Below are positions 15,994 through 23,900 of a stretch of 30,516 bases of DNA, piece after piece. A model generated the notes under the pieces. The model made no database searches. It was not told where the DNA came from and worked only from the letters and a program-made list of their open reading frames with translations. Position numbers and translations under genes: made by a program. The stretch lies in assembly GCA_966186435.1 (NCBI GenBank), contig CBIFWW010000020.1, forward strand, positions 1 through 30,516. The letters are read 5' to 3'. The stretch's first letter is position 1. Every line of letters starts with the position of its first letter. This stretch comes from CBIFWW01 sp966186435. Lineage in GTDB: Bacteria; Pseudomonadota; Gammaproteobacteria; Enterobacterales; Enterobacteriaceae.

Positions 15994-17448
15994 TTACGCT
16001 TGCGGGCGGTAAACCTTCACGTTTTCGAAGCCCTGGTCACGCAGGTACAGCGCCTGTAAGCGGCTCATTACCCCACGCTCACACCACAGCAGATAGGTTT
16101 TGCTCTGGTCGAGATCGCCAAACTTGGTGCTGAGTTTGTAGAATGGCAGAGTCGCCACTTGCACCCCTTCCTGAAGGAAAGGTTTCTCATCCTGTTCATC
16201 CACAGAACGGATATCCAGCAGCACGTCATTGGCGCCAAAACCGCTCACGGTTTCTACTTCCACCACCGTTTCCTGGGTCTGCTCAGCAATCTGACGAATA
16301 TCAAGATTGTTCGCTTCGGCGACCACTTTATCCAGGATGTTAAAATCGAATTTCGCTTCTTCAGCCTCAATACGGGATTTCACCGCTTTGATGGTTGGGC
16401 TTTTCGAAATCACACCACAGTACTCCGGCATGGTGCGGGCGAAGTCTTCAGTGCCGATTTCGCGGGCCAGATTAATAATGTGTTCTTTATCGTGAGAGAT
16501 CAGCGGGCGCAGCACCAGGGTGTCGCTCACGTTATCGATCAGACGCAGGTTAGTTAAGGTCTGGCTGGACACCTGGCCCAATGCCTCGCCGGTGACAATC
16601 GCCTGCACGCCGTAGCGCTCAGCAACCTGCGAGGCCGCACGCACCATCATACGTTTCAGCACCACGCCCATCTGGCCGTCGTCAACTTTCTCAAGAATTT
16701 CGCCAACCACCGGTTCAAAGTTAATCGCCACAAAGCGAACCTTGTGGGAGCTACCAAAGCGGTTCCACAGGTAGTGAGCCACCTGACGCACGCCGATTTC
16801 GTGGGCGGCACCACCTAGGTTGAAGAAGCAGTAATGAACGCGGCAGCCGCGGCGCATCAGCATATAGCTGGACACCCCAGAGTCAAAGCCACCGGAGATC
16901 AGGGACAGCACATCTTCCTGAGTCCCGATTGGGAAACCGCCTATACCTTCATAACGGCCTTTTACCAGCAGCAGGCGATCGTCTTCGATCTCCAGCAGCA
17001 CGGTGACGTCAGAGTGCTTCAGCTTAACCTTAGCGGTTTCGATATGCTGATTCAGGCCACCACCGACATAGCGCTCGACGTCGATCGAGGTAAACTCATG
17101 GGTACCTCGGCGCTTCACACGCACGCAGAAGGTTTTATTTTCCAGCTTGCTACGATACATCTCGAGGGTTTTTTCAAAGATATCGTGCAGATCGGTGTAC
17201 AGTACATCTTCCACTTCCAGGATGTGATGAATACCCGGGATGCGGGTTAAGGCATCGCGAACGGCTTCACCCTTGGCTTCATCTTTGACCCGGACAGTGA
17301 TGTGATCCCAGTGGCGAACCACAGCAAGATCTTCATTGTAATGCTTTAAAACGTTGCGAATGTTACCGGTTAACATCTTAATAAAGCGCAAACGCACAGA
17401 TTGGCTTTTGATTGTAATTTCCGGGAACAATTTAATGATAAACTTCAT
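15994..17448 (-). CDS. thiI: ThiI, tRNA 4-thiouridine synthase / thiamin thiazole sulfur carrier
   Basis: Uses ATP and persulfide sulfur from IscS to make s4U8 in tRNA and, through its rhodanese domain, passes sulfur to ThiS for thiamin thiazole. The start at 17448 gives MKFIIKLFPEITIKSQ and 484 residues (E. coli 482); the frame is open 61 codons upstream but that part reads through the promoter. Order: ferredoxin-like and THUMP domain (1-165), PP-loop SGGFDS at 185-190, C344, and a C-terminal rhodanese domain from about 400 with catalytic C456 in WCERGV. All E. coli key cysteines are at the same numbers. Shine-Dalgarno is weak. Confidence 0.98.
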   Translation of the reverse strand: MKFIIKLFPEITIKSQSVRLRFIKMLTGNIRNVLKHYNEDLAVVRHWDHITVRVKDEAKGEAVRDALTRIPGIHHILEVEDVLYTDLHDIFEKTLEMYRSKLENKTFCVRVKRRGTHEFTSIDVERYVGGGLNQHIETAKVKLKHSDVTVLLEIEDDRLLLVKGRYEGIGGFPIGTQEDVLSLISGGFDSGVSSYMLMRRGCRVHYCFFNLGGAAHEIGVRQVAHYLWNRFGSSHKVRFVAINFEPVVGEILEKVDDGQMGVVLKRMMVRAASQVAERYGVQAIVTGEALGQVSSQTLTNLRLIDNVSDTLVLRPLISHDKEHIINLAREIGTEDFARTMPEYCGVISKSPTIKAVKSRIEAEEAKFDFNILDKVVAEANNLDIRQIAEQTQETVVEVETVSGFGANDVLLDIRSVDEQDEKPFLQEGVQVATLPFYKLSTKFGDLDQSKTYLLWCERGVMSRLQALYLRDQGFENVKVYRPQA

Positions 17449-17547
17449 GGCGACTTTAATTCGTTGGTCAGCCATGCAGTAATACACGCTGGCTGAAAAT
17501 AGATGTACAGCAGCGGCCACAGGGGCCTGCTGCTTCCAAAGCGCGCA

Positions 17548-17556
17548 AGTATACCA
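17548..17556 (-). promoter_or_regulatory. Extended -10 promoter of thiI
   Basis: Minus strand TGG followed by TATACT, matching the extended -10 pattern (TGnTATAAT, 5 of 6). No clear -35, as allowed for this promoter class. It is about 100 bases before the thiI ATG and 45 bases downstream of the ERIC-like element. Confidence 0.5.
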
Positions 17557-17601
17557 CCGATGTGAGATTGCGCACATATCCAACCCATCAGTGCCACATC
17601 C

Positions 17602-17718
17602 TGAATAATTCGAGTTGCAGCCAGGCGGCAAGGGAGGGAATCCTCCGGAGCTTATTAAAATAAGCTACTAATGTGAGTAAATGCAGCTCACGCCGCAGCA
17701 GCTTGAAGTATGACGGGT
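17602..17718. repeat. ERIC-like (intergenic repeat unit) palindromic element
   Basis: About 117 bases forming an imperfect palindrome. Outer arms: ATAATTCGAGTTGCAGC on the left and the partly complementary GCAGCAGCTTGAAGTAT on the right. Internally there is a perfect AGCTTATT / AATAAGCT pair (17649-17666). On the minus strand the stretches TAAGCTCCGGAGGATTC and CTTGCCGCCT followed by CTGCAACTCGAATTATT closely resemble the ERIC/IRU repeat known from Yersinia, Serratia and other enterobacteria (TAAGCTCC.GGGGATTC core). Non-coding, no transposase; single copy in the window. Confidence 0.65.
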
Positions 17719-17827
17719 GTATTTGCATCTGGGGTAGAGTCCGCTACCATGTAGCGCAAAATACCGGTATAGCCTACAAGCCACACTGACCGGTGTTAAT
17801 AATCACTTTAAGAGTCAAACATTTACC

Positions 17828-18070
17828 ATGCCGAAGAAAACTACCCCACCGGCGAGTTTTGAAACTGCGCTGCAAGAACTGGAACAGATCGTTGCCCGTT
17901 TAGAGAGCGGTGAGCTGCCGTTGGAAGATGCCCTGAATGAATTCGAGCGAGGGGTACAGCTCTCCCGTCAGGGTCAGGCGAAATTGCAACATGCCGAGCA
18001 GCGCGTGCAGATCCTGCTGAACGACAGCGAAGATAAACCGTTGGAACCTTACACACCGGACGCGGAATAA
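17828..18070 (+). CDS. xseB: Exodeoxyribonuclease VII small subunit
   Basis: Small subunit that binds XseA to form the single-strand-specific exonuclease VII. 80 residues, equal to E. coli XseB; the conserved core FETALQELEQIVARLESGELPLEDAL and FERGVQLSRQGQAKLQHAEQRVQIL predicts two helices of a coiled-coil hairpin (about 12-30 and 35-65). The TAA shares its last base with the ispA ATG. First gene of xseB-ispA-dxs. Confidence 0.97.
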   Translation: MPKKTTPPASFETALQELEQIVARLESGELPLEDALNEFERGVQLSRQGQAKLQHAEQRVQILLNDSEDKPLEPYTPDAE

Positions 18071-18972
18071 TGGATTTTAGCCAGCAGCTTCAGGCCCAGG
18101 CATGTCGGGCCAACGGCGCGTTGCAGCGTTTTTTATCACCCCTGCCGTTTCAGACCAGTCCACTGGTTGAAACCATGCGCTATGGCACACTGTTAGGCGG
18201 TAAGCGGTTACGGCCTTTTTTGGTGTATGCTACCGGTGAAATGTTTGGCGTCAGCCAGGATGTGCTGGATGCCCCGGCCGCCGCGGTGGAATGTATTCAT
18301 GCTTATTCGCTGATCCACGATGATCTGCCCGCCATGGATAATGACGACTTGCGCCGTGGCCAGCCGACTTGCCACGTAAAGTTTGGTGAAGCCCATGCCA
18401 TTCTGGCTGGTGATGCGCTACAAACACTGGCATTTTCTATACTCTCTGATGCACCCATGGACGGTGTGGATGCCGCTTCCCGGATCGCCATGGTGGCTGA
18501 ACTGGCCTGTGCCAGCGGGGTTGCCGGTATGTGCGGTGGCCAGGCCCTGGATTTAGCCGCTGAAGGCCAACAGGTGGATTTAGCCGCCCTTGAGCGCATT
18601 CACCGCCACAAAACCGGGGCGCTAATTCGTAGCGCGGTGCGCCTGGGTGCATTAACCGCTGGCGACAAAGGCCGCCAGGCGCTGCCTTTATTAGATAATT
18701 ATGCCGATTGTATCGGCCTTGCCTTCCAGGTTCAGGATGACATCCTCGACGTGGTGGGTGATACCGCCACCTTGGGTAAACGCCAGGGCGCAGACCAGCA
18801 GTTAGGGAAAAGCACATACCCCGCACTTCTTGGCCTTGAGCAAGCCAAACAAAAGGCCCGTGATTTATATCTGGAGGCCTGCGGTGCTCTGGAAGGGCTG
18901 TCTGCACTACTAATGTTGGATACCAGAACGCTGGAAGCACTTGCTAATTACATCATCCAACGTGATAAATAA
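18070..18972 (+). CDS. ispA: Farnesyl diphosphate synthase (geranyltranstransferase)
   Basis: Condenses isopentenyl diphosphate with dimethylallyl and then geranyl diphosphate to give farnesyl diphosphate, the branch point to ubiquinone, undecaprenyl phosphate and heme O. 300 residues (E. coli 299). First aspartate-rich motif DDLPAMD at 84-90, second DDILD at 223-227, with GKRLRP at 44-49. Starts on the TAATG overlap with xseB and lies 20 bases before dxs. The FPP made here is also the substrate of CyoE, encoded nearby. Confidence 0.98.
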   Translation: MDFSQQLQAQACRANGALQRFLSPLPFQTSPLVETMRYGTLLGGKRLRPFLVYATGEMFGVSQDVLDAPAAAVECIHAYSLIHDDLPAMDNDDLRRGQPTCHVKFGEAHAILAGDALQTLAFSILSDAPMDGVDAASRIAMVAELACASGVAGMCGGQALDLAAEGQQVDLAALERIHRHKTGALIRSAVRLGALTAGDKGRQALPLLDNYADCIGLAFQVQDDILDVVGDTATLGKRQGADQQLGKSTYPALLGLEQAKQKARDLYLEACGALEGLSALLMLDTRTLEALANYIIQRDK

Positions 18973-18992
18973 TTTTACCTTATGAGTCTCTG

Positions 18993-20855
18993 ATGAGCTT
19001 TGATATTGCCAAATACCCTACCCTGGCGCTGGTAGACTCAACCCAGGTGTTACGTCTGTTGCCGAAAGAGACGTTACCCAAGCTTAGCGAAGAACTACGC
19101 CGTTATCTGCTGGACAGCGTAAGCCGCTCCAGCGGACACTTCGCCTCTGGCCTGGGCACCGTTGAGCTGACTGTCGCCCTACATTATGTCTACAACACCC
19201 CCTTCGACAAGTTGATTTGGGACGTGGGCCACCAGGCCTATCCCCATAAAATCCTTACCGGGCGTCGGGACAAAATTGGCACTATCCGCCAGAAAAACGG
19301 CCTGCACCCCTTCCCGTGGCGCGGCGAGAGTGATTACGACGTATTAAGCGTCGGCCACTCCTCTACCTCCATCAGCGCCGGTCTGGGCATAGCCGTTGCC
19401 GCCGAGAAAGAAGGCAAAAACCGCCGCACGGTGTGTGTGATTGGTGATGGCGCGATCACCGCCGGAATGGCTTTTGAGGCCATGAACCACGCCGGGGATA
19501 TTCGCCCGGATATGCTGGTGATCCTTAACGATAATGAAATGTCGATCTCCGAAAACGTGGGGGCGCTGAACAACCATCTGGCCCAGCTGCTCTCCGGGAA
19601 ACTTTATTCCTCCTTACGTGAAGGCGGCAAAAAAGTCTTTTCTGGTGTCCCACCGATTAAGGAATTACTCAAACGCACCGAAGAACATATCAAAGGCATG
19701 GTGGTGCCAGGCACCTTGTTTGAGGAGCTGGGCTTTAACTATATCGGCCCGGTAGATGGCCATGATGTAGTGGGGTTGGTGAATACCCTGAGGAATATGC
19801 GTGATTTAAAAGGCCCGCAGTTCCTGCACATTATGACTAAAAAGGGGCGCGGCTATGCCCCTGCGGAAAAAGACCCGATCACCTTCCATGCGGTGCCTAA
19901 ATTTGACCCATTAAGTGGCACCCTGCCCAAAAGCAGCGGCGGACTACCCGGCTATTCAAAAATCTTTGGCGATTGGCTGTGTGAAACCGCCGCCGAAGAT
20001 AAAAAGCTGATGGCAATTACCCCGGCGATGCGCGAAGGTTCCGGCATGGTGGAGTTTTCCCGCCAATATCCGGATCAATATTTCGATGTGGCGATTGCTG
20101 AGCAGCATGCGGTGACCTTTGCCGCTGGCCTGGCTATCGGGGGTTACAAGCCGGTGGTGGCGATTTATTCCACCTTCCTGCAACGGGCCTACGACCAAAT
20201 GATCCACGACGTCGCCATCCAGAAGCTGCCGGTATTGTTTGCTATCGACCGCGCCGGGATTGTTGGTGCCGACGGCCAAACCCACCAGGGTGCCTTTGAT
20301 ATCTCGTTCTTGCGCTGCGTGCCGGACATGGTGATCATGACCCCAAGCGACGAGAACGAATGCCGCCAGATGCTGTACACCGGCTATCACTACAATGACG
20401 GCCCTGCGGCGGTACGTTATCCGCGCGGCACCGGCACCGGGGCTGAACTGACGCCGTTGGCAGCCCTGCCAATTGGTAAAGGCCGGGTGATGCGCCAGGG
20501 CGAAAAAGTGGCGATCCTGTGCTTTGGCACCCTGCTTAGCGAAGCATCCAAGGTTGTGGAAACCCTCAATGCCACCCTAGTGGACATGCGTTTCGTTAAA
20601 CCGCTGGATAAAGCACTGATCCTGGAGATGGCCGCCAGCCACGAAGTTTTAGTCACCCTCGAAGAAAATGCCGTTATGGGTGGGGCCGGCAGCGGCGTGA
20701 ACGAAGTGCTGATGGCCCACCGCAAACCGGTACCCGTATTGAACCTGGGCCTGCCGGACTGGTTTATCCCTCAGGGCACCCAGGATGAAGCCCGTGCCGA
20801 TGTTGGCTTGGACGCCGCCGGTATTGAATCCCGCATCCGCGAGTGGCTGCAATAA
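18993..20855 (+). CDS. dxs: 1-deoxy-D-xylulose-5-phosphate synthase
   Basis: Thiamin-diphosphate enzyme joining pyruvate and glyceraldehyde 3-phosphate to DXP, the first step of the MEP isoprenoid pathway and precursor of thiamin and pyridoxal phosphate. 620 residues as in E. coli. H49 and H299, the ThDP motif GDGA at 151-154 with N181, and catalytic E370 are at E. coli positions. The ATG overlaps the TGA of a three-codon frame (ATG AGT CTC TGA, 18982-18993). Last gene of xseB-ispA-dxs; no clear intrinsic terminator follows. Confidence 0.99.
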   Translation: MSFDIAKYPTLALVDSTQVLRLLPKETLPKLSEELRRYLLDSVSRSSGHFASGLGTVELTVALHYVYNTPFDKLIWDVGHQAYPHKILTGRRDKIGTIRQKNGLHPFPWRGESDYDVLSVGHSSTSISAGLGIAVAAEKEGKNRRTVCVIGDGAITAGMAFEAMNHAGDIRPDMLVILNDNEMSISENVGALNNHLAQLLSGKLYSSLREGGKKVFSGVPPIKELLKRTEEHIKGMVVPGTLFEELGFNYIGPVDGHDVVGLVNTLRNMRDLKGPQFLHIMTKKGRGYAPAEKDPITFHAVPKFDPLSGTLPKSSGGLPGYSKIFGDWLCETAAEDKKLMAITPAMREGSGMVEFSRQYPDQYFDVAIAEQHAVTFAAGLAIGGYKPVVAIYSTFLQRAYDQMIHDVAIQKLPVLFAIDRAGIVGADGQTHQGAFDISFLRCVPDMVIMTPSDENECRQMLYTGYHYNDGPAAVRYPRGTGTGAELTPLAALPIGKGRVMRQGEKVAILCFGTLLSEASKVVETLNATLVDMRFVKPLDKALILEMAASHEVLVTLEENAVMGGAGSGVNEVLMAHRKPVPVLNLGLPDWFIPQGTQDEARADVGLDAAGIESRIREWLQ

Positions 20856-20866
20856 ACGCCTAATCT

Positions 20867-20910
20867 ACTCCTGCTATGCTTAAGCTAAGCGCTTAAAAAA
20901 CAGCAGGAGT
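20867..20910 (+). repeat. Inverted repeat covering the yajO ribosome-binding site
   Basis: Perfect 9-base arms ACTCCTGCT (20867-20875) and AGCAGGAGT (20902-20910). The right arm contains AGGAG, the yajO Shine-Dalgarno, seven bases before the ATG. The 26-base loop holds two small palindromes, GCTTAAGC and TAAGCGCTTA. In RNA the stem would hide the ribosome-binding site. Confidence 0.6.
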
Positions 20911-20916
20911 GGAACC

Positions 20917-21891
20917 ATGCAATATCGTCAACTAGGAAAGACCGACCTTAACGTTTCCCGTCTTTGTCTCGGCTGTATGACCTTCGGTGAACCCACCCGG
21001 GGTGCCCATGCCTGGACCTTACCCGAAGAGAGCAGCCGCCCCATCATCAAGCATGCTCTGGAAAACGGGATTAATTTCTTTGACACCGCTAACAGCTATT
21101 CCGACGGCAGCAGCGAGGAAATCGTTGGCCGGGCGTTAAAAGACTTTGCCCGCCGTGATGAGGTGATCGTGGCCACCAAGGTTTATCATCAGGTGGGCGA
21201 TTTGCCCCAAGGGTTATCCCGTGCGCAAATTCTACGCTCCATCGACGACAGCCTGACCCGCTTGGGCATGGACTATGTGGATCTGCTGCAAATTCATCGC
21301 TGGGATTACGATACCCCGATTGAAGAAACCCTTGAAGCCCTGAATGATGTAGTAAAGTCGGGTAAAGCCCGCTATATCGGGGCGTCTTCGATGTTTGCCG
21401 AGCAATTTGCCCAAGCCCTGGCGTTACAGGATCAGCATCACTGGGCGCGCTTTGTCACCATGCAAGACCAGTACAATCTGATCCAGCGGGAGGAAGAAAA
21501 AGAGATGCTGCCACTGTGCTATCAGCAAGACGTGGCGGTGATCCCCTGGAGCCCACTGGCCCGTGGCCGCCTGACCCGCCCCTGGGGGGAAAGCACTGCC
21601 CGCCTGGTGTCTGATGAGTTCGGCAAAACCCTGTATGACCAGGATGAACAAAACAATGCCCAGATTGCCGAGCGGCTGGCAGGCGTCGCCGATGAACTGA
21701 ATGTAAGCCGTGCCCAGGTGGCCCTGGCCTGGCTAATGAGCAAACCCGGCGTAGTAGCCCCGATTATTGGTGCCTCGCGCCAGGAGCAGCTGGATGACCT
21801 GCTGAATGCGGTGGATCTCACCCTGACTGACCAGCAGATTGCCGAACTGGAAACGGTCTATCAGCCCCACCATGTGGTGGGCTACAAATAG
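20917..21891 (+). CDS. yajO: YajO, aldo/keto reductase
   Basis: NADPH-dependent aldo/keto reductase of the (beta/alpha)8-barrel AKR superfamily. 324 residues, the E. coli YajO length. The catalytic tetrad D56, Y61, K88 and H127 is complete; the cofactor-binding C-terminal part shows GASRQEQLDD near 284-293. In E. coli it has been linked to ribulose 5-phosphate/xylulose and thiamin-precursor metabolism, but its natural substrate is uncertain. It sits 61 bases after dxs, as in E. coli, and may be read from the same transcript; its Shine-Dalgarno lies in an inverted repeat. The stop codon runs into a long hairpin. Confidence 0.95.
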   Translation: MQYRQLGKTDLNVSRLCLGCMTFGEPTRGAHAWTLPEESSRPIIKHALENGINFFDTANSYSDGSSEEIVGRALKDFARRDEVIVATKVYHQVGDLPQGLSRAQILRSIDDSLTRLGMDYVDLLQIHRWDYDTPIEETLEALNDVVKSGKARYIGASSMFAEQFAQALALQDQHHWARFVTMQDQYNLIQREEEKEMLPLCYQQDVAVIPWSPLARGRLTRPWGESTARLVSDEFGKTLYDQDEQNNAQIAERLAGVADELNVSRAQVALAWLMSKPGVVAPIIGASRQEQLDDLLNAVDLTLTDQQIAELETVYQPHHVVGYK

Positions 21892-21920
21892 AACGAAGGG
21901 GCCGCTGGCCCCTTCGTTCT
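21890..21920. terminator. Long perfect hairpin between convergent yajO and pgpA
   Basis: A perfect 14-base stem (AGAACGAAGGGGCC / GGCCCCTTCGTTCT) with loop GCT. It begins within the yajO TAG. Neither strand has a full T-tract directly after it (plus: ATCGCATGGTTTT; minus: ATTTG), so termination may be partial or the structure may protect 3' ends. Confidence 0.6.
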
Positions 21921-21931
21921 ATCGCATGGTT

Positions 21932-22444
21932 TTAAATAATGCCGATAGGCCAGTGATGGCCGACCACATAGATAATCCCGGCAGAGAGCACCCCGGCCAC
22001 GATATCATCAATCATGATCCCCATACCGCCGTGGACATTGCGATCGAACCAACGGATTGGCCACGGCTTCCACATATCCAAAATGCGGAACACCACAAAG
22101 CCTGCCAGCACCCACTGCCAATTATTAACCGGTAGCGCCATCAGGGTGATCCACATACCGATAAATTCATCCCAGACAATACTGCCGTGGTCGTGGACCC
22201 CCATATCCCGGGCGGTGACGTGGCACAGGTAAACCCCGATACAGATCCCCAGCATGATAACCATTGAATACAGCTGCCAGGGCAGCATGATCAACACGCA
22301 CCAGAACGGGATCGAGGCCAGGGAACCCATGGTCCCCGGCACAATAGGGCTTAAGCCGCTACCAAACCCCACCGCCAGCAGGTGCCAGGGGTTGCTGAGT
22401 TTAAGCCGGCTTTTGGCTACGTCTTTAGTTCGCAAAGTGATCAT
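21932..22444 (-). CDS. pgpA: Phosphatidylglycerophosphatase A
   Basis: Inner-membrane phosphatase that converts phosphatidylglycerol phosphate to phosphatidylglycerol. The start at 22444 gives MITLRTKDVAKSRLKLSNPW and 170 residues (E. coli 172); the frame upstream only duplicates thiL sequence. Conserved SGLSPIVPGTMGSLASIPFW, VWDEFIGMWIT, FRILDMWKPWPIRWFD and MIDDIVAG motifs carry the acidic active-site residues; hydrophobic segments alternate with them. The start overlaps the thiL end by 20 bases, with AAAGGG as Shine-Dalgarno. Last gene of nrdR-ribD-ribE-nusB-thiL-pgpA. Confidence 0.97.
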   Translation of the reverse strand: MITLRTKDVAKSRLKLSNPWHLLAVGFGSGLSPIVPGTMGSLASIPFWCVLIMLPWQLYSMVIMLGICIGVYLCHVTARDMGVHDHGSIVWDEFIGMWITLMALPVNNWQWVLAGFVVFRILDMWKPWPIRWFDRNVHGGMGIMIDDIVAGVLSAGIIYVVGHHWPIGII

Positions 22445-23399
22445 ACCCTTTCCATTCGAGGGCGACAGGCTTGCCGCCACGGGTAAAATGCAGCCCTTCA
22501 GCGGCACCGGTCATCTGGCCAATACAGGTAAATGCTACGCCGAGGCTACTCAGTGATGTTTCCAGCGCGCCGCGATTAAGCTCCGGTACGGTAAAGCAAA
22601 GCTCGTAATCTTCGCCACCGGCCAGGAACCATTGCTCTGCCTGCTCAATAGAGGTACTGGCACGCAAAGCATCAGAGAGGGGCAGTGTATCAAGATCAAT
22701 ACGTGCGCCACACTCGCTGGCCTTCAAGATATGACCAATATCGGAAATTAGCCCGTCAGACAGGTCAATACAACTGGAAGCCCGCCCGCGTAAAGCCTGC
22801 CCTTGTAAAATACGCGGTGTTGGCCGCAAATGGCGTTGTAACAAGGTCTGCTGGTGGGCTGGGTCGGCCACGGACAAACGGCCCTGAAGGATCGCCAACC
22901 CGGCGGCGCTGTCGCCTGGCGTACCGGTAACATATATCCAGTCGCCAGGGCGGGCTTGATGGCGCGTCAGTGCCTTTCCCTGGGGCACAAAACCGTGGAT
23001 CCCCAAAGTCATCGACAGCGGGCCTTTGGTGGTATCCCCGCCAATCAATTGCATGTCGTAATAATCCATCTGGGCGAATAGGCTTTCGCTAAAGGCTGCC
23101 AGCCAGCTTTCATCCACCTCGGGCAGGGTTAAGGCCAGGGTCAACCAGGCGGGATCGGCCCCCATGGCCGCTAAATCGCTGAGGTTTACCGCCAGGGCTT
23201 TATGGCCGAGATCTACTGGATCGATATCAGGAAGGAAGTGGATGCCGCTCACCAGGGTGTCGGTGCTGATGGCGAGCATTTGTTTCTCAGGGACGATGAG
23301 CAGTGCGCAATCATCGCCAATGCCTAGTTCAACGTCATGCCGGTTGCTACGGGACCGGTCAAAATAACGGGCAATCAAAGAAAATTCGCCGCAAGCCAT
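22425..23399 (-). CDS. thiL: Thiamin-monophosphate kinase
   Basis: Phosphorylates thiamin monophosphate to thiamin diphosphate, the cofactor of Dxs and other enzymes. 324 residues (E. coli 325), PurM/ThiL fold. Nucleotide and Mg-binding motifs: GIGDDCALL (D29, D30), STDTLVSGIHF (D47), DLAAMGA and GGDTTKGPL (D122). GAGG precedes the ATG by about seven bases. It follows nusB after 63 bases that contain a strong hairpin, and overlaps pgpA by 20 bases. Confidence 0.98.
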   Translation of the reverse strand: MACGEFSLIARYFDRSRSNRHDVELGIGDDCALLIVPEKQMLAISTDTLVSGIHFLPDIDPVDLGHKALAVNLSDLAAMGADPAWLTLALTLPEVDESWLAAFSESLFAQMDYYDMQLIGGDTTKGPLSMTLGIHGFVPQGKALTRHQARPGDWIYVTGTPGDSAAGLAILQGRLSVADPAHQQTLLQRHLRPTPRILQGQALRGRASSCIDLSDGLISDIGHILKASECGARIDLDTLPLSDALRASTSIEQAEQWFLAGGEDYELCFTVPELNRGALETSLSSLGVAFTCIGQMTGAAEGLHFTRGGKPVALEWKGYDHFAN

Positions 23400-23424
23400 T
23401 TAGAGCCTCGTATCGCCAAAATAG

Positions 23425-23450
23425 AACAGGGCCGGATGACCGGCCCTGTT
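23425..23450 (-). terminator. Intra-operon hairpin between nusB and thiL
   Basis: Perfect 11-base stem AACAGGGCCGG / CCGGCCCTGTT with tetraloop ATGA (TCAT on the transcribed strand). Minus-strand tail is CTATTTTGG, with only four T residues, so it looks like a partial terminator or an mRNA-stabilising stem rather than a full stop. Confidence 0.5.
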
Positions 23451-23462
23451 TAGGGATGTGTA

Positions 23463-23882
23463 TTACTTTCTGTGGGGACGGATCTGCGGAGCGGCTTTAT
23501 CCAGCACGCCGTTGACAAATTTGTGGCTGTCTTCAGCGCCGAAGGTTTTTGCCAACTCGATGGCTTCGTTGATCGCCACTTTGTAAGGCACGTCGGAACG
23601 CTTAGACAGTTCAAACAGGGCGATACGCAGAACCGCACGCTCTACCTGGCCCAGCTCTTCCAGCTGACGGGACAGGTAAGGTTTCATCAACCCGTCGAGG
23701 TATGCGGTATTCGTCGCCACACCGGACAGCAGTTCACGGAAGTACAAAACGTCCACATCTTTCACGTCTTGTTCCGCCAGGAACTGGTATTCAACATCAG
23801 AGATGTCGTTCTGGGACAACTGCCAGGAGTAAAGCGCCTGGACGGCACACTCACGGGCACGGCGACGAGCAGCAGGTTTCAC
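23463..23882 (-). CDS. nusB: NusB, transcription antitermination factor
   Basis: RNA-binding all-helical protein; with NusE (S10) it binds boxA RNA for rRNA antitermination. 139 residues, E. coli length, starting MKPAARRRARECAVQALYSW, an arginine-rich N-terminus used in RNA contact. The initiation codon is GTG (minus strand at 23882) with AAGGGGA five bases upstream. It lies 18 bases downstream of ribE in the riboflavin operon, as in E. coli. Confidence 0.98.
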   Translation of the reverse strand: MKPAARRRARECAVQALYSWQLSQNDISDVEYQFLAEQDVKDVDVLYFRELLSGVATNTAYLDGLMKPYLSRQLEELGQVERAVLRIALFELSKRSDVPYKVAINEAIELAKTFGAEDSHKFVNGVLDKAAPQIRPHRK

Positions 23883-23900
23883 GGATTTCCCCTTACGAAA

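Larger units (their letters stand above)
17449..17827. other. Divergent intergenic region thiI-xseB
   Basis: 379 bases without a gene. From left to right it holds the thiI leader and extended -10 promoter, an ERIC-like palindromic element (17602-17718), and the xseB upstream region with a perfect 10-base palindrome ATACCGGTAT at 17761-17770 and a second ACCGGT at 17789-17794. No confident -35/-10 pair for xseB was found. Confidence 0.7.

Noticed and set aside
17449..17631. Upstream extension of ThiI by 61 residues
   Set aside because: It would run through the extended -10 promoter, and homologues start at MKFIIKLFPE.
17602..17718. CRISPR or insertion-sequence remnant
   Set aside because: There is a single imperfect palindrome, no regular repeat-spacer pattern and no transposase fragment; an ERIC-like repeat explains it better.
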